NCBI RefSeq assembly: GCF_029960785.1
Contig: NZ_JASBQE010000033.1
Coordinates: forward strand, 1 to 64,000
DNA: 64,000 nt
Direction of reading: 5' to 3'
Source of the DNA: Polyangium sp. 15x6
GTDB taxonomy: Bacteria; Myxococcota_A; Polyangia; Polyangiales; Polyangiaceae
The translations under genes and the position numbers were made by a program. The notes beneath the pieces were generated by a model. The model had not been told where the DNA came from. It searched no databases and was given only the letters and a program-made list of their open reading frames with translations. Shown one piece after another: positions 51,586-60,046 of the stretch. Every line of letters starts with the position of its first letter. Within the stretch, counting starts at the first letter, position 1.

Positions 51586-53811
51586 ATGATGGCAACGTTC
51601 GGGCTCGGCAGGATCGTCCTCTACGCGGGGAATCCCGAAGCCGCGAGCGCCTTTTATGCGCGCGCCGCGGGGCTCTCGTTCGATCGGGTGGAGGGGACGC
51701 GGCGCTACGAGTCGGTGAGCGCAGGCGGGACCTCGCTCGTGATCGATCTCGCGCTCGAACCGCTGCCGCGAGGCCGCAGGGAGTGCTCGCTCTCGCTGCG
51801 CGTGCCGAACCTCGAAGCCGTCGCGTCGAGCCTGCGCGAGGACGGCATCGACGTGGGGCCGATCCTCGAAAGGCCCTCCGGCCTCTTCGCGTCGCTCAAG
51901 GACCCGGATGGGCGTGACGTCGAGCTCTGGGAGCCCCGCGCCAAACCCGTGAGTGTCGCGCCGCCGGCGCTCGTGGACAAACCCGCGCTCGACGCGCCGC
52001 CGCTCCCGCCCCCGCCCGTGCCGCTGCCGCCGGATGCGCCGGCGATCGTCGCGCCGCCCGCGATCGTCGCGCCGCCCGCGATCGTCGACAAGCCGCCCGT
52101 GCGGCTCGAGATGCATTCGGCGCTCGACCTCGAAAAAGAGGTGGACAAACCCGCGACGGAGCCGCCCGCGGAGAGCGGCGCCACGTCCGAAAAGCGCGGG
52201 ACCGAGCCGCCGCCGCCTCCGCCGATGATGGGCGCGCCGGGGCCCATGCTCACCGCGGCGCGGCCGGCGAAGGTGTCGACCCAAGGCGGCGCGAAGATCT
52301 CGCTCTACGGCGCGAACTTCGCCGACGGCTGCCGCGTGCTCGTCGACGGCGACGATTGTACGAAGCCGAAACGACTCGACGATTTCACCCTGGAGATCGA
52401 GGCGCCGCCCCACGCACCGGGGGCGGTCGAGATCGTCGTGGAGAACGCCGACGGGCAACGCGCCGTCATCCAGATCGTCTACGACGAGGGCCCCGCGATC
52501 GAGCGCTTCTCCCCGCTCGAAGGCTCGCCGCGCGGCGGCACGGAGGTCGTCGTCGAAGGCCGCAACTTCGAGGACGGCTGCCGCGTGACGTTCTTCGGCA
52601 ACCGCGCGCCCGAGGTCATCTTCGAGAGCGCCTCGCGCATCCGATTCGTCACGCCGCCGCAGGAGCAGCTCTTCCACGGCGAGCTCCGCGTGACGAACCC
52701 CGATGGCCTGTCGGCGCTCGCGGCCGAGCTCTTCACGTATCGCCTGGCGACGCCCTACGCGCGCGAGGTCTCGCCCGCGTCGGGGCTCGTCGGCGGCTCG
52801 AAGCGCGTCGTCGTGACGGGCGTCGACTTCCATCCGCAATGCGTGGCGCGCCTCGGCGGCAAGCAGGCGACCATCACGTTCCGGAGCGCCGAGTCGCTGG
52901 AGCTCGTGACCCCGCGGGCGAGCGAGCCGGGGCTCGTGGACCTCGAAATCGAGAACCCCGACGGGCAAATCACGAAGCTCGAAGGCGCATTCACGTACGA
53001 GGCCGAGCCCACGCCGCCGCTGCTCGTCGAGGTGCGCCCCGACCGCGGGTATTGCGCGGGCGGGCAGACGATCCGGCTCGTCGGGGACAATTTCGAGGCG
53101 GATACGCTGGTGCGCATCGGCGAGGTGCGGGCCGTCTCGCGGACGCGCTCGCGGCACGAGATCGAGGTGGAGCTGCCGCAACGGACGCAGCCGGGCCTCG
53201 TGCCGATCGAGCTCGTCGATCGGCACGGCGTCGTCGTGCGCCGCGAGGATGCATTCACGTACGAGTCGCGCCCGGCGCCGCGCGTCGACAGCGTCACGCC
53301 GCGCAATGGTCCCATGGTCGGCGGCACGCGGATCGTCCTCGAAGGCGATTTCTTCGACGAGCACGTGTTCGTGCGCATCGGCGGGCAGGCGCCGAAGCGC
53401 GCCGTGGTCCGATCGACCACGACGATCGAGCTCGTGGCGCCGCCGTCGCGCGCGTCGGGGTTCGTCGACGTCGAGGTCGGCCGCGGCGACGCGGGCACGA
53501 CCGTCGTGAAGAATGCATTCCGCTACGACCCCTCGCCCGCCCCCGCGATCGACTCCGTCGCGCCCAACAAGGGCTCGGTCGAGGGCGGCACCGAGGTCAG
53601 CATCGAGGGCAAAAACTTCGTCGCCGAGTCGGCCGTGCTCTTCGGTGGCAAGCCCGCCCAACGGGTCAAATTCGTCTCGGCCTCGACGCTCGAGGTCAAG
53701 ACGCCGCCGGGCAAGAATGGCGAGATGGTCGACGTCGTGGTGCGCAATCCCGACGGCAAAGAGGCCATCACCAAACGCGCGTTTCTGTACGACGCGCGTT
53801 ACCGTTCCTGA
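51586..53811 (+). CDS. VOC (glyoxalase-like) domain fused to six IPT/TIG domains
   Basis: A 741-residue protein with no signal peptide. Residues ~1-120 form a VOC/glyoxalase fold (FGLGRIVLYAGNPEAASAFY then RDVELWEP), though the first-strand metal His is not apparent. A Pro-rich linker (~125-220) follows, then six IPT/TIG immunoglobulin-like domains at about residues 227, 302, 388, 475, 564 and 652, each beginning with an IxxxxPxxGxxxGGTxVxxxGxxF pattern. IPT/TIG modules usually bind surfaces or DNA and are common in exported proteins, so a cytosolic-looking VOC head on them is unusual. An N-terminal start at ATG 51586 gives the VOC fold intact; 51589 is a close alternative. Confidence 0.87.
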   Translation: MMATFGLGRIVLYAGNPEAASAFYARAAGLSFDRVEGTRRYESVSAGGTSLVIDLALEPLPRGRRECSLSLRVPNLEAVASSLREDGIDVGPILERPSGLFASLKDPDGRDVELWEPRAKPVSVAPPALVDKPALDAPPLPPPPVPLPPDAPAIVAPPAIVAPPAIVDKPPVRLEMHSALDLEKEVDKPATEPPAESGATSEKRGTEPPPPPPMMGAPGPMLTAARPAKVSTQGGAKISLYGANFADGCRVLVDGDDCTKPKRLDDFTLEIEAPPHAPGAVEIVVENADGQRAVIQIVYDEGPAIERFSPLEGSPRGGTEVVVEGRNFEDGCRVTFFGNRAPEVIFESASRIRFVTPPQEQLFHGELRVTNPDGLSALAAELFTYRLATPYAREVSPASGLVGGSKRVVVTGVDFHPQCVARLGGKQATITFRSAESLELVTPRASEPGLVDLEIENPDGQITKLEGAFTYEAEPTPPLLVEVRPDRGYCAGGQTIRLVGDNFEADTLVRIGEVRAVSRTRSRHEIEVELPQRTQPGLVPIELVDRHGVVVRREDAFTYESRPAPRVDSVTPRNGPMVGGTRIVLEGDFFDEHVFVRIGGQAPKRAVVRSTTTIELVAPPSRASGFVDVEVGRGDAGTTVVKNAFRYDPSPAPAIDSVAPNKGSVEGGTEVSIEGKNFVAESAVLFGGKPAQRVKFVSASTLEVKTPPGKNGEMVDVVVRNPDGKEAITKRAFLYDARYRS

Positions 53812-53834
53812 CGTCAGAGCCTCGCGGGTCTACG

Positions 53835-54689
53835 ATGGGAACCGTGCGAACGTTTCTGGGGATCACGCTCTTCGGACTCTTCTCGGCGCTCGGAGGGGCC
53901 TGCATCCCCGAGGGTTCGACGACCCTCGATTGCCTCGAAGGAGGCGGCTGCGAGCAGAGCTGTTCGACGAACGAGGACTGCACGTTCACCTGCGAGACGG
54001 GCAGGTGCGATCAGACGTGCTCGGACACGCTCGATTGCAGCATGGATTGCAACGCCGGCGGCTGCGCGCAGCTCTGCTCGGGCAGCCAGTGCGTGATGAC
54101 GTGCGACCTCGCGTCGTGCACCCAGGGCTGCGAGAGCGACGTCTGCGGCGAGCGGTGCAGCGCGGGCGGGTGCACGCAGACATGCGACGGCGACGAGACG
54201 TGCGCGCTCGATTGCAGCTTCGGGTGTCCGCAGACGTGCACGAGCCCGTCCTGCGGGCTCGTCTGCGCCGGGAGTCAGTGTGATCAATCCTGCAAGGCGG
54301 GCCTCTGCGATGCGTCGTGCGACGCCGATTGCCTGCAAACCTGCGAGGGCGACACCTGTCGGCTCGAATGCGGGGCGGGTGGCCATTGCACGCAGGCCTG
54401 CACGAAGCAGAGCGGCGGCACCTGCAACCAGGCCTGCGCGGGCGGGGGCTGCACGCAGGAGTGCACCCAGCCCACCTGCGTGCTCGACTGCGCAGGCGGC
54501 AATTGCACGCAGAAATGCCTGCAGGGCACGTGCGACCTCCACTGCGGCGGAGGCGGGTGCGTCGTGCAATGCATGACCACGTGCGTGGTCGGTTGCCCCG
54601 CCGGCGGCTGCCAGGTGACGTGCCCGGGTGGAACGCCGCCGATCACGTGCCCCGGAGGGACGCTCTCCTGCGGGGCGAATTGCCCGTGA
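53835..54689 (+). CDS. Extremely cysteine-rich lipoprotein
   Basis: A 284-residue lipoprotein (signal ending SALGGAC). The mature part has 55 Cys in about 262 residues, in a near-regular pattern C-x2-3-C-x3-5-C repeated about 26 times, with TQ, GG and D/S as common fillers. This looks like a rod of disulfide-bonded short repeats, perhaps a surface matrix or metal-rich protein. No known family was recognised. It follows the VOC-IPT gene by 23 bp on the same strand, so they may be co-expressed. The next gene is convergent, 6 bp away. Confidence 0.85.
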   Translation: MGTVRTFLGITLFGLFSALGGACIPEGSTTLDCLEGGGCEQSCSTNEDCTFTCETGRCDQTCSDTLDCSMDCNAGGCAQLCSGSQCVMTCDLASCTQGCESDVCGERCSAGGCTQTCDGDETCALDCSFGCPQTCTSPSCGLVCAGSQCDQSCKAGLCDASCDADCLQTCEGDTCRLECGAGGHCTQACTKQSGGTCNQACAGGGCTQECTQPTCVLDCAGGNCTQKCLQGTCDLHCGGGGCVVQCMTTCVVGCPAGGCQVTCPGGTPPITCPGGTLSCGANCP

Positions 54690-54695
54690 GCCGCA

Positions 54696-55985
54696 TCAAG
54701 GCGCCGTCGTGATCGCCCACTCCTTCACGATCGCGATCTTGTCCGCCGGCAGCTTCTTCTCGTAGTTCGGCGGCGGCATCGAGCGCTCGTCGGCCACGCG
54801 CGCGATCACGCGCTCGACGAGGCCGAGCGCGACGTCGTAGTTCTCGAAATCGATCTTCGGCGCGCCGCGCGTCCCCGAACCATGGCAATCGGCGCAATAC
54901 TCGCGCATGATCGGCCTGACGTCCGTGAGGAACGAGAGCGGGGTGCCGAGCGCGAGCTTGCGCGTCGTCGTTCCCTCGCCCGCATACACGTCGCCGATCT
55001 TGTCGACGGCGAGCGAGCGCGGCGCCTCCGCCGGCCCGAGCGTCGCCACGACCTCCGGCACCTCGCCCGCGCGCACGCGCAGGACCCAGCTGCCCGCGAG
55101 CGCGTAGAGCCGCTGCTTGCCCGCGTCGAGCGCGAATGCATCGATTCCGACCGCCGCCCCGCCCTCTGCGGCGAGCGGATAGAGCGAATATTCACCGCTC
55201 GGCGAGCGCTCGACGAGCCCCGCGTCGGAGGCGAAATACACGAGCGAGCCGTCCTCGCACGCGAGGCTCCCGCACGCCATGGCCCGGACGAAGCCCACGT
55301 CGAAGACGAGCGGATACGCCTTGCCGCTCACCTTGTCGATTTCGTACACGCGCTCGCCGTACGCGAGATAGACGCGCTCCTTCTGCGTGAGGACGGCCGT
55401 GGGCGCGCCCTCCTCGCCCTCCACGGTCCAGGCCACGAGCTCGCCGCCGCCGAGCTCGTAGGCGCCTCTTTCGCCGCGAATCGCGAGGTGCGTCTCGGCC
55501 GTCCCGTCGCCGTCGTCGTCGGCCACGCGCGCGCGCATCGCCCGAATGCCGAGCGGCGTGAGCGCCGCGGCGCCGAGCGATCGCTGGAGCACGCCGCCCG
55601 GCGTGAAAAACACGCCGCCCTCGGCCGCGACGAGCACGCCGTTTTCATAACCGGCCATCGCGCGCACGGCGCCGGTCTCGCTCGGAAGGTCGGGCCCGTC
55701 GCCGACGATCGGCAGGAGCGTCGGGCCCGTCGCCGCGAGCTCGTAAACGCCCGTCGTCGTGCCGACGGCGACAAGCGCGCCCTGGCTGCCCATCGCGGTC
55801 GAGTATCCCTCGATTGTGAACGTGGCGCTCTCGGGCTCGGCGCTCGGCGTCGCGGGCGCGCCGTGCACGACGGCGAGCTCGGGGGGGCCTTCGGTGCCGG
55901 CATTCGTGGGGGGTGCCACGCCGCAAGCCGCCGTTGTGATCACGGAGAGCATCGCAACGAAACGCGAAAGGAGCCTGTGCGGCAA
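54696..55985 (-). CDS. c-type haem lipoprotein with propeller-like repeats
   Basis: A 429-residue lipoprotein (lipobox TTAAC). Most of the mature part is a beta-propeller-like region (repeats such as GYENGVLVAAEGGVFF). The C-terminal ~70 residues carry a c-type cytochrome motif, CADCH, with a plausible axial Met in RSMPPPN (planctomycete/PQC-type). The start is uncertain: TTG 55985 provides the basic start for the signal peptide, while ATG 55952 leaves a too-short N-region. It is divergent from the haem-motif gene at 56151 and probably acts in electron transfer with it. Confidence 0.72.
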   Translation of the reverse strand: MPHRLLSRFVAMLSVITTAACGVAPPTNAGTEGPPELAVVHGAPATPSAEPESATFTIEGYSTAMGSQGALVAVGTTTGVYELAATGPTLLPIVGDGPDLPSETGAVRAMAGYENGVLVAAEGGVFFTPGGVLQRSLGAAALTPLGIRAMRARVADDDGDGTAETHLAIRGERGAYELGGGELVAWTVEGEEGAPTAVLTQKERVYLAYGERVYEIDKVSGKAYPLVFDVGFVRAMACGSLACEDGSLVYFASDAGLVERSPSGEYSLYPLAAEGGAAVGIDAFALDAGKQRLYALAGSWVLRVRAGEVPEVVATLGPAEAPRSLAVDKIGDVYAGEGTTTRKLALGTPLSFLTDVRPIMREYCADCHGSGTRGAPKIDFENYDVALGLVERVIARVADERSMPPPNYEKKLPADKIAIVKEWAITTAP

Positions 55986-56150
55986 TCTTCGATGGAACTG
56001 TAGATGGGGGGAGTCGAGCACAGCCTGGCAGGATAACAAATTTCGTCCGTGCTCCCAAGAGATGTTGACGAAACGTTATGGCTCGGTTCCACTGGAACAT
56101 GGCCCGCTCCCGCCCGCGGCGCCTCCCTCCTTTCGACACCGAGCCGTAAC

Positions 56151-57809
56151 ATGAAGAGCAAACGACGCTGGCAAGCGCTCTGCTTCGCCCTCCTCGCGGC
56201 CGCGCCCTCCGCGGCGCTCGCCGAAGATGGAGAGCAATGTTTCTTGCACCGGGAGTTGCCTGTCGAACGGCAGCTCCGACGCCTCTCGATCGATCTGCGC
56301 GGGACCGTGCCCGACGTCGCCGAGTACGACGCGGTCGCGGGACTCTCCGCGCTCCCCGATGCGCTCCTCGACGAGTACCTCGCGAGCGACGCGTTTCGCG
56401 TGCAAATGCGCCGCTATCACGAGAGCCTGCTCTGGACGAACCCGAACATCGCCCTCGCCGACGTGAACTTCTCGCTGAGCACCGTCAATTACGACGGGAG
56501 CCCGGTCTACTTCGTCCCAGGGGCGGGGAAGAGCGCGCTCTATCGCGGCGGCGACGGCACGCATACCTGCCAGAACAAGCCCCAGGACGCCCTCGGTTAC
56601 GACCCCGTGACGGGATTTCCGATGACCGAACCCATGGGCAGCGACGGCGTGGGCCCGTGGTTCGCCGAGGGCTGGGTCGAGGTGCACCCTTACTGGGAAG
56701 CCGACCCGGCGAAAAAGGTGAAGGTGTGCGCGTTCGACGCCCAGGCGACGGAGACGTACACGCTGCCGCCCGGGGATCCGGACGCGGGGACGCATTCCTG
56801 TGATCACCTGATGGCCACGGGCAAGGCGAAGACCTGCGGCTGCGGGCCGGAGCTCAGCTATTGCATGCCGGCCGGCATCGTTCAGCCGCTCGTGCTCGCG
56901 GCGCTGCGCGAGCAGGTGCTCCGTCTCGTCGACGAGCACACGGACGGCACGCAGCCGTACTCCGGGCTGCTCACGACGAAGCGCGTGCATTACAATGGTC
57001 CGCTCGCTCATTACTTTCGTTATCACGCGCAGCGGCAGACGCTCTCGCGCACGCAGAACGAGCACCAGCCCTCGGACGGCCCGCTGCCCGAGCTCGCGTT
57101 CACGGACGTGGACACCTGGGTCGGGGTGGACCGCGAGGCGCCGCACGCCGGCCTCATCACCCTGCCCGCATTCCTCCTCCGCTTCCAGACGAACCGCGGC
57201 CGGGCGAATCGCTACCGGATCGCGTTCCTCGGGCAATACTTCCAGCCGCCGAGCACGAAGGACACGAACTGCGAGAAGGAAGGCGACGACCTCACCCGCC
57301 GCTGCGTCTGCCGGAGCTGCCACGTGACGCTGGAGCCGCTCGCCGCGCACTTCGGTCAATTCACGGAGGCCGGCAGCATGTCCCTGCACGATTTCGCCCG
57401 CGAATACCCGACCCGCAAGGCCTGCGCCAAGGGCACCGCGCCGCAGAACGCAGGGTGGTGCGACCGTTATTACGTGCCGGTCTCGGACCAGACGGACCCC
57501 GATCTCCGGACGTACAGGCTGAAGGCGCTTCAATACGCCGACGACGAGCACCCGGAGCTCGAGCCGAATTTCGAGGCGGGTCCGGCCGACCTCGTGAAGG
57601 CCGACCTCGAGAGCGGCCGGTTCCACGAGGTGGCCATCGAGCACCTCTTCTCGTATCTCATGAAACGCGAGCCGAACCTCGATCCGACGACGAGTGATTA
57701 CGAGGGCGACGCGCTCGCCAAGATCGCCGCGAACTTCCGGGTCCACGACGACATCCGTCAGGCGGTCCGGGATCTCGTCGAGCTGCCCGCCTACCGGAGG
57801 ATGCCATGA
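56151..57809 (+). CDS. Exported DUF1588/DUF1585-like haem-motif protein
   Basis: A 552-residue protein with a Sec signal ending at AALAED. It contains a CRSCH c-type haem motif (with VTLEPLAAHFGQF, like the CxxCHxxxDPxGxxF pattern of DUF1588/DUF1585 proteins), and additional Cys pairs (CGCG, CMPAG, CDRYY). Early residues RQLRRLSIDLRGTVPDVAEY resemble the DUF1549/DUF1592 N-terminus of planctomycete and myxobacterial cytochrome-like proteins. It overlaps the next lipoprotein gene by 4 bp (ATGA). A role in periplasmic redox or polysaccharide handling is inferred from the family, not established. Confidence 0.78.
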   Translation: MKSKRRWQALCFALLAAAPSAALAEDGEQCFLHRELPVERQLRRLSIDLRGTVPDVAEYDAVAGLSALPDALLDEYLASDAFRVQMRRYHESLLWTNPNIALADVNFSLSTVNYDGSPVYFVPGAGKSALYRGGDGTHTCQNKPQDALGYDPVTGFPMTEPMGSDGVGPWFAEGWVEVHPYWEADPAKKVKVCAFDAQATETYTLPPGDPDAGTHSCDHLMATGKAKTCGCGPELSYCMPAGIVQPLVLAALREQVLRLVDEHTDGTQPYSGLLTTKRVHYNGPLAHYFRYHAQRQTLSRTQNEHQPSDGPLPELAFTDVDTWVGVDREAPHAGLITLPAFLLRFQTNRGRANRYRIAFLGQYFQPPSTKDTNCEKEGDDLTRRCVCRSCHVTLEPLAAHFGQFTEAGSMSLHDFAREYPTRKACAKGTAPQNAGWCDRYYVPVSDQTDPDLRTYRLKALQYADDEHPELEPNFEAGPADLVKADLESGRFHEVAIEHLFSYLMKREPNLDPTTSDYEGDALAKIAANFRVHDDIRQAVRDLVELPAYRRMP

Positions 57810-58522
57810 GCGCGTCTCGCCTCGGTTCCCTCTGCGCGCTCGCCGCGCTCGCCGCGGCCGCGTGCACGAAAGAAGCGCCGTCCGCCGATCCCCAGGCGCC
57901 GTGGGAAGCGCCCGCGGTCGCCGCGAACGGCGAAACCGAGAATGCCCCCGCGGACCTCGGCGGCGGCGCGCTGCCCGGCCCCGCGCGCGGGGTGCGGCGC
58001 CTGCGCATCGATACGCTCCAGGCAGCCATGAGCAAGGTCGCCGGAAATGACGTTTACGGCGCTCCCATCATCTGGCGTGTCAACAATCGGGACGGGTTCA
58101 GCGACCTCGCGTTCGGCAAGGCGCTCGGCCGGCCCGATTATCAAACGTCGACCGAGGAGAGCACGGTCTCGAACGCGCTCTACCTCAAGTTCGTCGGGGA
58201 CGCGGCGCGCGACATCTGCATGCAGATGGCCAAGAACGACATGAAACGCTCGGATGCTTCACGCGCGCTCTTCCCGAAGGCGCCCGTGGACGGGACCGCG
58301 ACCGACGCGCAGGTGAACGAGAACCTGCAATACCTCGTGCTCCGCTTCCTCGGCCTGCGCGTTTTGGCGGACGATTCGATGGTCACGAACCTGCGCGCGG
58401 TCTACGACGCGGGCGTTTCGAGCGTCTCGTCGCCGAACGGCGGCGAGATCACGGCGGCGGCCGAGGGATGGCGGGGCGTGTGCGTCACGCTCTTCGAGTC
58501 TCCCCTTTTCCACAACGATTGA
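57806..58522 (+). CDS. Lipoprotein of the DUF1501 cluster
   Basis: A 238-residue lipoprotein (signal MSASRLGSLCALAALAAAAC). The mature part is helical and has a conserved-looking core, RLRIDTLQAAMSKVAGNDVY, and CMQMAKNDMKRSDAS. No domain family was identified. It starts within the stop codon of the haem-motif gene and lies 13 bp before the DUF1501 gene, so all three should be one operon. It may act as an adaptor in that complex. Confidence 0.78.
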   Translation: MSASRLGSLCALAALAAAACTKEAPSADPQAPWEAPAVAANGETENAPADLGGGALPGPARGVRRLRIDTLQAAMSKVAGNDVYGAPIIWRVNNRDGFSDLAFGKALGRPDYQTSTEESTVSNALYLKFVGDAARDICMQMAKNDMKRSDASRALFPKAPVDGTATDAQVNENLQYLVLRFLGLRVLADDSMVTNLRAVYDAGVSSVSSPNGGEITAAAEGWRGVCVTLFESPLFHND

Positions 58523-58535
58523 GGAGGAACACGCC

Positions 58536-59987
58536 ATGAGCCAGAAAGGCCAGATTTCACGACGCGCGCTCCTCGGCGCGCTCGGCGCCGCGAGCGGCGC
58601 GCTCCTCCTCGACGGCCTGCTCGGCCTGCGCCACGCGCGCGCGGACAACGTCGATCCGGACACCGCCCCGCTCCTCGTGATGTGCGAGTTCGCGGGCGGC
58701 TGGGACACGCTCTATTGCCTCGACCCGCGCAATCATCACGATTACGGCGAGTTCGCCGGCGGCATTTACACGGGCTTCGACATGGTCACCGATGGCCCGA
58801 CGAAGAAGGTCATCGAGGACGAGACGGGCGGCACGGGCCTCGTGAAGCCCGCCGGCTCGAGCGTCGCCTACGGGCCCACGATGTCGAAGCTCGCGGCCGC
58901 GCATTACAAGGATCTCTGCGTCGTGCGTGGCATGAGCATGGGCACGCTGACGCACGAGGTCGGGCGGCGGTATTTCCTCACGGGCAAGTTCCCGCGGGGC
59001 CTCGCCGCGAGTGGCAGCTCGCTCGAGACGTGGTGGGCGGCGGCCTCGGGCCTGCTCGATCATCACGAGATTCCGAACCTCGTCACGGGCGGCGCGGAGA
59101 CGTACAACGAGGGGCTCTCGCCGCTCGCGAGCGGCCTCTCGGTGCCGAGCTACAACGAGATGCTGCAGGTGCTCCGGCCGCTCAATGCTTCGCTCTCGCT
59201 CGACGGCAAGGTGGAGCAGGCGGCCTCCAAGTTCCACCACGTCGAGTATTGCCTGCACCAGCAGCTCGACGCCCGGGGCGGGCAGGTCTCGACGCACCTC
59301 TCGGCGTGGCGCTCGGCGCAAACGCTGGCGAACGGCGGGCTCTGGAAGCATTTCGATTTCAAACCGAACCCGCCAGCGACGAGCCAGCTCGCGAAGCTCT
59401 ACGAGACGTTCGGCGTGAACCCGACGAACCCCGGGGCGACGCTCGCGGGCCAGCCGAAGGGCCAGGCCGCGCTCGCGGCGCAGGCGCTCGTGAATGGCAT
59501 CTCGCAGGTCGTGCTCCTCAGGCTCGTCAACGTCACCGACGCCCATTTCGACGACGACTGGCCGTCGAACCACCCGGCGCGGCAGCGGGCCGGCTTCGAC
59601 GCGGTGAGTGATCTCATCACGTACCTGAAGAACACGCTCGATAGCAATGGCAAGCCCTACTGGGACCGGACGACGCTGCTCTGCTTCTCGGAGTTCGCGC
59701 GCACGCCCCGGATCAACCCGCAGGGCGGACGTGATCACCACCTCGCGTCGGCCTGCCTCGTCGCGGGCAAGGGCATTCGAGGCAACATCGCGATCGGCGC
59801 GACGAAGGACACGAACTACGACGTACGCCCGATCAACCTCGATACTGGCGCGCCGGACGACGAGATGGGCACGGTCGTGAAACCGTCGGACGTGCACGCG
59901 ACCATCCTCACGGCCGCGGGTTTGCCCTACGATCACATCTCGAATCAGGATCCGAAGCTCATCAAGGCGATGCTGAAGAACGCCTGA
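58536..59987 (+). CDS. Tat-exported DUF1501 protein
   Basis: A 483-residue DUF1501 family protein, related to sulfatase/alkaline-phosphatase-type folds. The twin-arginine signal SRRALLGALGAASGALLLDG (Arg9-Arg10) indicates Tat export. The body has the family pattern LLVMCEFAGGWDTLYCLDPR at the start, GRRYFLTGKFPRG, the FSEFARTPRINPQGGRDHH block, and ATILTAAGLPYDHI at the C-terminus. The family is often paired with DUF1549/DUF1588-like genes in planctomycetes and myxobacteria; its substrate is unknown. GGAGG-like AGGAGG sits nine bases before the ATG. A strong terminator follows. Confidence 0.9.
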   Translation: MSQKGQISRRALLGALGAASGALLLDGLLGLRHARADNVDPDTAPLLVMCEFAGGWDTLYCLDPRNHHDYGEFAGGIYTGFDMVTDGPTKKVIEDETGGTGLVKPAGSSVAYGPTMSKLAAAHYKDLCVVRGMSMGTLTHEVGRRYFLTGKFPRGLAASGSSLETWWAAASGLLDHHEIPNLVTGGAETYNEGLSPLASGLSVPSYNEMLQVLRPLNASLSLDGKVEQAASKFHHVEYCLHQQLDARGGQVSTHLSAWRSAQTLANGGLWKHFDFKPNPPATSQLAKLYETFGVNPTNPGATLAGQPKGQAALAAQALVNGISQVVLLRLVNVTDAHFDDDWPSNHPARQRAGFDAVSDLITYLKNTLDSNGKPYWDRTTLLCFSEFARTPRINPQGGRDHHLASACLVAGKGIRGNIAIGATKDTNYDVRPINLDTGAPDDEMGTVVKPSDVHATILTAAGLPYDHISNQDPKLIKAMLKNA

Positions 59988-60006
59988 TGGCCTGACGGAG
60001 AGAGAG

Positions 60007-60042
60007 GGCCTCGCCCGGCGAACGACCGGGCGAGGCCTTTTT
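60007..60042 (+). terminator. Strong Rho-independent terminator after the DUF1501 gene
   Basis: A perfect 12-bp stem, GGCCTCGCCCGG/CCGGGCGAGGCC, with a 7-nt loop, is followed by TTTTT. The neighbouring genes converge, and on the other strand the hairpin follows the RCC1 gene stop without a T-run, so it may also act there. Confidence 0.9.
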
Positions 60043-60046
60043 CATT

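Noticed and set aside
54467-54646. Minus-strand frames inside the Cys-rich gene
   Set aside because: They are derived from the Cys codons of the real gene read in reverse (His/Ala/Gln) and have no pattern of their own.
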